Assembly (NCBI RefSeq): GCF_001684335.1
Contig: NZ_LOIC01000018.1
Location: 221,471 to 285,470, forward strand
Direction of reading: 5' to 3'
Length of the DNA: 64,000 nt
Source: Photorhabdus namnaonensis
GTDB taxonomy: Bacteria > Pseudomonadota > Gammaproteobacteria > Enterobacterales > Enterobacteriaceae
The notes below the pieces were generated by a model. It did no database searches. It was given only the letters and a program-made list of their open reading frames with translations, and had not been told where the DNA came from. Numbering within the stretch: position 1 is the stretch's first letter; every line of letters starts with the position of its first letter. Below, piece after piece: positions 59,779-64,000 of this stretch. Made by a program: the position numbers and the translations under genes.

Positions 59779-60320
59779 GTAGCAATTCCCAATATTTCCC
59801 GACGTAATGCAGCAACTGCTTCGGCAGATAATCCACCTTTGCGTGCAATTTTCTCTGCATTACTTGCGGCAGCTTCAGTCCGTGCCCGGACTTCAGATTG
59901 GAATTTTTTCAGATTCACGCTAGCGCGAGAGAGTGTAGCTACATTTTTTGCCACCGTTGAAAGCAGTGTGACACGCTCTTTTGGCGCAATTTCTCCGTCT
60001 TCAGCTTCCTGAAGTTGAATAATACTTTCAAAAAGTTCAGTCTGAATTAAAGCAATCACTGCCTCAGAACGTGCATCTTGATCATCCACTGCACCTTCTG
60101 TGAGCATCCGTGCTGCTTCTGTTGCCGCCCGTATTGCACCGTATCGCTTTTCTATTTTTTGTCCATAGCGGTGAATAGCGGACTTACTGATTACATAACC
60201 TTGATCACGTAGCAAGGTTTCAAGTTCCTGGTATCCACTAAACCCTGATTCAGTCAACGCCCGTTCCAACCAACGCCGAACGTCTTCTGGGAGTTTATCG
60301 ATTGTGCTTCGACGCGCCAT
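59775..60320 (-). CDS. Small terminase-like protein (DUF3486, Mu gp27)
   Basis: The 181-residue protein has an N-terminal HTH-like region (LPEDVRRWLERALTESGFSG, GYVISKSAIHRYGQKIEKRY) and a helical C-terminal part, typical of DUF3486. It lies directly before the large terminase, so is the likely DNA-recognition subunit, as in Mu. It shares one base with gp26. Confidence 0.88.
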   Translation of the reverse strand: MARRSTIDKLPEDVRRWLERALTESGFSGYQELETLLRDQGYVISKSAIHRYGQKIEKRYGAIRAATEAARMLTEGAVDDQDARSEAVIALIQTELFESIIQLQEAEDGEIAPKERVTLLSTVAKNVATLSRASVNLKKFQSEVRARTEAAASNAEKIARKGGLSAEAVAALRREILGIAT

Positions 60321-60631
60321 TATTCACTCCAGTACTTTTCAGGACGAGCAATACCAAGGCCGCATTCGATCGTATATTCAACAACATCAACACCAATACG
60401 AGTTAAGTCAGCAAACCAACTACCCGATGGCTGTTTATTGAGGTCAATTAATTTACGGTCTGCCAGATAATCCAACTCCTTCCGTAATTCCAATGCAGTG
60501 ACGTCAGGATAAATCGCGCGAGATATATCCAATAACAGAGTTTCACTGGCGGTATATGGGCGGGTTTTATTCAGTGCGACCAACAGACTCCAGCGCAATG
60601 ATTCACGACGAACACGAGCAACATCAATCAT
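60320..60631 (-). CDS. Mu gp26-like protein
   Basis: The start at 60631 is set by GGAGG five bases upstream and gives MIDVARVRRESLRWSLLVAL; the ATG at 60646 lies in front of that ribosome site. The 103-residue protein looks like a small winged helix (TLLLDISRAIYPDVTALELR, KELDYLADRKLIDLNKQ). Its location between DUF2730 and DUF3486 genes equals Mu gp26. Function unknown. Confidence 0.8.
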   Translation of the reverse strand: MIDVARVRRESLRWSLLVALNKTRPYTASETLLLDISRAIYPDVTALELRKELDYLADRKLIDLNKQPSGSWFADLTRIGVDVVEYTIECGLGIARPEKYWSE

Positions 60632-60956
60632 TTTTACCTCCGGCAATTCGGTGCTGCTGCACCACCTCTAATTTGCTGTAAAGAGCATCCAGCTTGGCTT
60701 CAATTACTGTCTGACCACGAATGTAATCTTCACGGCGCACGTAATTCAGCGGCAAGTCAGCCTTAAACTGCATAAACTCACGTTCGAGTTGAGACCAATT
60801 GTCTACGGAATTCTTAAGCGCCTGTTCTAATGAGGTATGTCTTTCCTCCTGCCGCTCTTCGGCCTTGCTGAATAACCACTTTGCGATACCAAAAATGAAA
60901 CCGAGGAAAGAGAGCAGAAAACCTACGGCAGCCCAAAATTCAATCTGTAATGTCAT
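60624..60956 (-). CDS. DUF2730 protein (Mu gp25-like)
   Basis: The start at 60956 gives MTLQIEFWAAVGFLLSFLGF; the long frame from 61016 lies over the Rz end. The 110-residue protein has one N-terminal membrane segment (residues 8-27) and a coiled coil to the end (EERQEERHTSLEQALKNSVD). It is typical of DUF2730 in Mu-like phages, role unknown. It overlaps gp26 by 8 bases. Confidence 0.83.
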   Translation of the reverse strand: MTLQIEFWAAVGFLLSFLGFIFGIAKWLFSKAEERQEERHTSLEQALKNSVDNWSQLEREFMQFKADLPLNYVRREDYIRGQTVIEAKLDALYSKLEVVQQHRIAGGKND

Positions 60957-61576
60957 TGTTGTAATCCTTCGATGTAATCCAGCAAGCCATTGACCTGCGC
61001 TTTCAATGCAAGACACTGTTCTCCGTTGTCAATGATATTGGCGAGGATATCTCGTTGCGTGATACCGGATGGCTGTAGTTGGGCATCAGAGCTTTCATTT
61101 CCACGGAACGTTTCATCAGCGCCGGAGGTAACGGAGGCAGAGCGAGTTTGTTCACTGGACAGGCCGAGGGCAGCGTTGTATTGCTGCATGAAGCCACGAG
61201 TAAACACACAATTAACAGGATGAAACTGTTGTTTTTCATCCATCCAACTCTGGGTAACATGGTCAATTTTCCTCTTCAGTTGTTGGTTTTGAGTGCGGAG
61301 TTGTTCAATATCGTTGAGATAATTGGATTCTGCCTGATGCGCTGAGTTGACCTGCATTTGGTAACGTTGCTGCAAGGCATTGAGTGCTGACAGTTCCCGC
61401 TCTGTCCGTTGCTTTTCCAGCTGAAGAAATTTAGTTTTCTGCTGTGCTAATGCGGTGTTTCCTGTCTCCGTTGCTTTCTGAAAGCCTATGGTATGGCCTC
61501 TCCAGTAGGCCAAAGCGAACATGCCAATTAGCGACAAAATCAATACAACAGGTTTAGCCCATAATTTAATTGGCAC
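60953..61576 (-). CDS. Rz-like i-spanin
   Basis: Inner-membrane spanin for the last lysis step. A GTG start at 61576 is chosen: GGGAGG lies 8 bases upstream and the protein then starts (V)PIKLWAKPVVLILSLIGMF, a membrane anchor; the frame from 61723 runs through the lysozyme gene. The 207-residue protein has a long periplasmic coiled coil (residues ~30-115) and ends GEQCLALKAQVNGLLDYIEG. The Rz1 gene is embedded in it. Confidence 0.85.
   Translation of the reverse strand: MPIKLWAKPVVLILSLIGMFALAYWRGHTIGFQKATETGNTALAQQKTKFLQLEKQRTERELSALNALQQRYQMQVNSAHQAESNYLNDIEQLRTQNQQLKRKIDHVTQSWMDEKQQFHPVNCVFTRGFMQQYNAALGLSSEQTRSASVTSGADETFRGNESSDAQLQPSGITQRDILANIIDNGEQCLALKAQVNGLLDYIEGLQQ
61003..61239 (-). 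CDS. Rz1-like o-spanin lipoprotein, embedded in Rz
   Basis: Lies wholly inside Rz in another frame. The start at 61239 gives a lipoprotein signal MKNNSFILLIVCLLVASCSN with lipobox LVASC at residue 18, and a short proline-rich mature part (LALPPLPPAL). This is the standard Rz1 layout. The 78-residue product would pair with Rz to fuse the two membranes. Confidence 0.85.
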   Translation of the reverse strand: MKNNSFILLIVCLLVASCSNTTLPSACPVNKLALPPLPPALMKRSVEMKALMPNYSHPVSRNEISSPISLTTENSVLH

Positions 61577-62189
61577 AGCTGGTACCTCCCCAAGCCAAAT
61601 AACGAGGCGCGAGTTCCAGTAATATGCGTTTGGAATAATGTCGATTTTCTTTCCATGCTGACGCTTTACGCCCAGCATTCTGAGATTCAACATGACCGAA
61701 CCAGACCCACGGATTGAGACCAACTGCCTCGGTTTTCTTCTTATCCCGTAGTAACCAGCCTAAGCCTCCATTATAGGAAGACAGCACCATCGCCATTCTT
61801 TGGCACTTATCGGCAGCTTTAATGCGTTGCCATAGCCAATGGTCATAGTGAACCATTGCCCGTATAGACCAGACTGGGTTGAAGGGATCTTTATTGGATA
61901 ATTCAGGAATGCGTTGACTAATCCAATCCACTGTTGCGGGCATAAACTGGGCCATACCCTGAGCACCAATAGGCGAAATAGCTCGTGATTTCCAGTCACT
62001 CTCCTGATGCAACTGAGCGGCAAAATCAGCTACAGGCGCATTCAATCCCCAGATCACACGAGAAGCACGTATCAGGTCATTGCGGTATTGCCGCGAACGG
62101 TGTGGCAGTTCGTCAGCCAATGCTGGGCTGACCATACCGCTATACCACAACAGCACAATTCCGATAATCTGCCGCCAATTCATAATCAC
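61566..62189 (-). CDS. Phage lytic transglycosylase (SLT family endolysin, Mu gp22-like)
   Basis: Muralytic enzyme of the lysis cassette. The 207-residue protein has a signal-like N-terminus (IIGIVLLWYSGMVSPALADE), then the SLT catalytic block with the Glu in LHQESDWKSRAISPIGAQGM, AQFMPATVDWI and SSYNGGLGWLLRDKKK. A signal sequence suggests Sec-dependent export of the endolysin. It overlaps the holin gene by 4 bases and Rz by 11. Confidence 0.92.
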   Translation of the reverse strand: MIMNWRQIIGIVLLWYSGMVSPALADELPHRSRQYRNDLIRASRVIWGLNAPVADFAAQLHQESDWKSRAISPIGAQGMAQFMPATVDWISQRIPELSNKDPFNPVWSIRAMVHYDHWLWQRIKAADKCQRMAMVLSSYNGGLGWLLRDKKKTEAVGLNPWVWFGHVESQNAGRKASAWKENRHYSKRILLELAPRYLAWGGTSCAN

Positions 62190-62536
62190 AACCCTGTAGC
62201 TACGCTCAGACAGGTGGCGGCAACAATCAGTGCACGGCGTATCAGAGCGGCTGCAAACACCATATGGTAGCCAGGCTGAACGGGGTATTTTCCTTCTTTC
62301 ATGAGTATTTCATCATATTTCAGATACTGACCGGGCCTTGCTTTCGGGAATAAACTGCGGTCAAGCCAGTACCCCAAGACAACAGACAGAGCAATAAGCG
62401 ACAATTTGTAGATCACAACAGGGACTTGTTGAGGGGAAACTAAACCGATAGTGATCAGCAATAGAACAGCTGTTAACAACCAGCCACCGAGGCGTAATTT
62501 TTTGATAAGTGATACAAACGATTTGAAAGTTTTCAC
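62186..62536 (-). CDS. Putative phage holin
   Basis: GTG start with GGAG upstream. The 116-residue protein has hydrophobic segments near residues 18-36 (GWLLTAVLLLITIGLVSPQQ), 38-58 and 92-115, fitting a three-pass holin of Mu-like phages. It heads the late operon, directly upstream of the endolysin. Family by topology and position. Confidence 0.78.
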   Translation of the reverse strand: MKTFKSFVSLIKKLRLGGWLLTAVLLLITIGLVSPQQVPVVIYKLSLIALSVVLGYWLDRSLFPKARPGQYLKYDEILMKEGKYPVQPGYHMVFAAALIRRALIVAATCLSVATGL

Positions 62537-62540
62537 TGAA

Positions 62541-62595
62541 CTGTCTCCGTAGTCGTTGATGGAAACAGTTTTGCCAATTTATCGGGAAAAGGATT
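62541..62595 (-). promoter_or_regulatory. Candidate late promoter/operator upstream of the lysis cassette
   Basis: The minus strand holds CTGTTTCC ... GGAGACAG (62568-62541), a dyad that includes the holin ribosome site and resembles the one before gene I. AAAAGGATT (plus strand) lies at 62587-62595. The position equals the Mu Plys late promoter. The activator gene is not in view. Confidence 0.4.
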
Positions 62596-62680
62596 TTAAA
62601 GGGCGTTAAGAGCGCATCAGAAAAGTAAAAGACAGGATAAGAGCGACCTGCCTAACACTCGAATACTGGGTAGGCTATCA

Positions 62681-62703
62681 ACTCACAGGTATGTACTGTG
62701 AGT
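62681..62703. repeat. Perfect inverted repeat between lysis operon and methylase gene
   Basis: ACTCACAG / CTGTGAGT with a 7-base spacer, in the divergent gap. It could be an operator for either direction or a small hairpin. A second imperfect repeat GCCTAACACTCG ... GGGTAGGC lies just upstream. Confidence 0.5.
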
Positions 62704-62786
62704 CAACCGAGGCTCTTTCAGTTATTGATTATTGATGACCGGGAAAGCCGAACTCATTTTCAACTAATGGAAAAGGCTTACGGATA

Positions 62787-63557
62787 ATGAAAGAACAATC
62801 TTTACCTATCGTTCCGTGGATTGGTGGTAAACGCCGATTAGCAAAACATATTTTACCGTTATTTCCTGAGCATACCTGTTATGTCGAACCGTTCTGTGGT
62901 GCTGCCGCGCTGTATTTCCTAAAAGTACCGAGCAAATGTGAAGTGATTAATGATATTAATGGTGAGTTGGTGAATCTTTATCGCGTGATAAAGCATCACT
63001 TAGAAGAGTTTGTCCGGCAATTTAAATGGGCATTGGTCAGCCGCCAAATATATAAATGGTTGCAGATTACCCCCGAAGAAACGCTAACCGATATTCAGAG
63101 AGCAGCACGTTTCTACTATCTCCAAAAGCAGGCGTTTAGCGGCAAGGTTGCTGAACATACTTTCGGTACTTCCACCACCAGCCCACCGCGATTTAATTTA
63201 CTCAGAATAGAAGAAGAGCTATCAATGGCCCACCTGCGACTGGCAAGAACGATCATTGAAAATATGAGCTGGGCACAATGCGTCCAACGGTACGACAGGC
63301 CACATACGCTGTTTTATTGTGATCCGCCATATTGGGGTACAGAGGGATATGGCATAGATTTCGGACTTGAGAACTATGATCTATTAGCAGAACTAGCACA
63401 TACCATCCGAGGGGGCATGGTAATTTCGGTGAACGATATTCCAGAAATGCGTAAAGCATTCAAAGGATTGAAAATGCAAGTAGTCAATATCGGTTACAAC
63501 TTGAAAGTTACGGGTAAAGCTAAACAGAGTAAAGAGCTGATTATTTGTAATTTCTAA
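62787..63557 (+). CDS. DNA adenine methylase (D12 class)
   Basis: The 256-residue protein has the D12/Dam-type layout: SAM motif PWIGGKRRLAKHILPLF, FCGAAALYFLKVPSKCEVIN, NDINGELVNLYRVI, and the catalytic DPPY in LFYCDPPYWG. It is transcribed opposite to the late operon. Phage adenine methylases protect DNA from host restriction. Target sequence cannot be read from the protein. Confidence 0.92.
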   Translation: MKEQSLPIVPWIGGKRRLAKHILPLFPEHTCYVEPFCGAAALYFLKVPSKCEVINDINGELVNLYRVIKHHLEEFVRQFKWALVSRQIYKWLQITPEETLTDIQRAARFYYLQKQAFSGKVAEHTFGTSTTSPPRFNLLRIEEELSMAHLRLARTIIENMSWAQCVQRYDRPHTLFYCDPPYWGTEGYGIDFGLENYDLLAELAHTIRGGMVISVNDIPEMRKAFKGLKMQVVNIGYNLKVTGKAKQSKELIICNF

Positions 63558-63604
63558 TAACCGAGAATGGCAAGGCAATATATTTGCTTTGCCATTTTTT
63601 ACTT

Positions 63605-64000
63605 TTAACCTAAGCCAATAGAACGGGATACAAACTGTAAACCTATTCCGAGAGTTTGGCTAATTAAAGACCTTAATGCTTCTTTACTTTCAGTCTTCAG
63701 TGTTTCCTTAATACGATCACCTAATGGGGTTTCTAAGCTGTCAGGGATTACTTTGAGAACTTCTAAACCTTCAGCAGTTAATACGGCTCTATGACAACCT
63801 TCAGAGTTCATAGTCCCTGCCAAATAACCATTCTTTATGAGCCAATCCACTGTATCCAGAAAAAATCTATGATCTTCTACTGTAGTACAAAGTTCGTCAG
63901 AGTATGTTCCATCAGAATATTGAAGGGGTTCACCGATTATATTTATAGATAAAAGATCTATCTTTAAAGGAAATGACTCATATAGTTTCCCAAATATAAT
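63605..64000 (-). CDS. Unrecognised winged-helix-like protein, 5' end beyond the window
   Basis: The frame is open on the minus strand from the right edge to a stop at 63605-63607, giving 131 visible residues; a GTG at 63850 is internal. It reads LYESFPLKIDLLSINIIGEP, TVEDHRFFLDTVDWLIKNGY, LAGTMNSEGCHRAVLTAEGL, EVLKVIPDSLETPLGDRIKE. The central part looks like a small winged helix and the end is helical. Family not recognised; a Mu-like early/middle phage gene by position. Confidence 0.6.
   Translation of the reverse strand: MIFGKLYESFPLKIDLLSINIIGEPLQYSDGTYSDELCTTVEDHRFFLDTVDWLIKNGYLAGTMNSEGCHRAVLTAEGLEVLKVIPDSLETPLGDRIKETLKTESKEALRSLISQTLGIGLQFVSRSIGLG

Noticed and set aside
40244-62536. 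Headless tailocin (phage-tail bacteriocin)
   Set aside because: Portal, terminase, capsid, protease and head morphogenesis genes are all present and intact.
35150-64000. tRNA gene as an integration site for the island or prophage
   Set aside because: No cloverleaf with a TTCGA-type T-arm was found in the gaps around ilvI or the prophage edge; Mu-like phages do not need one.

Overview
The window reads as chromosome of an enterobacterium of the Morganellaceae type, most likely Photorhabdus or a close relative such as Xenorhabdus. This is inferred from the enterobacterial gene order ampE-nadC-ppdD-hofBC-coaE-zapD-yacG / mutT-secA-secM-lpxC-dcw-cra-ilvHI, proteins that closely match E. coli family lengths, AT-rich spacers, an ERIC-type repeat and a Mu-like prophage. 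No species-level call can be made without a database search.

Bases 1-2740 are decaying accessory DNA: a chaperone-usher fimbrial usher broken by a stop and joined out of frame to the end of another fimbria-like gene, then intact ampE beside an ampD reduced to its last ~33 codons next to an ERIC-like repeat. Bases 2985-8876 (plus strand) carry nadC, the ppdD-hofB-hofC pilin/secretion set, coaE, zapD and yacG. Bases 8914-35149 (nearly all minus strand) hold mutT, secA, secM, the complete division and cell-wall cluster from lpxC back to mraZ with its promoter and MraZ operator, then cra and ilvHI. One exception is a plus-strand DUF721/DciA-like gene between lpxC and secM.

At ilvI the conserved order stops. 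E. coli has leuO and leuABCD here. This genome has ~800 bases of AT-rich spacer, a perfect 13-copy heptamer tandem repeat inside a short ORF, and a small minus-strand cassette at 36190-38383: a 30-codon peptide gene with a strong ribosome site, a 14-bp terminator hairpin, a nucleotidyltransferase whose C-terminus looks like a PqqD-type RiPP recognition element, a broken gene, and a thymidylate-kinase-like P-loop protein. This looks like an uncharacterised peptide-modification (RiPP-like) locus and is the most interesting part of the window.

Bases 39191-64000 are a prophage. Two tandem XRE regulators and a divergent Ner-like protein sit beside the tail-fibre end of a complete late operon, read on the minus strand from holin at 62536 to tail-fibre assembly at 40244. 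Head genes are Mu-type (gp25-29, F, G, I, capsid, gp36-38). Tail genes are P2-type (FI, FII, E/E', T, U, X, D, V, W, J, I, H). Related dyad elements precede the lysis and I-gene blocks, and a different dyad precedes the tail block; these positions resemble the Mu late promoters. No transposase is visible; the early region may lie beyond the right edge or be lost. A plus-strand DNA adenine methylase and a gene cut by the window edge complete the region.
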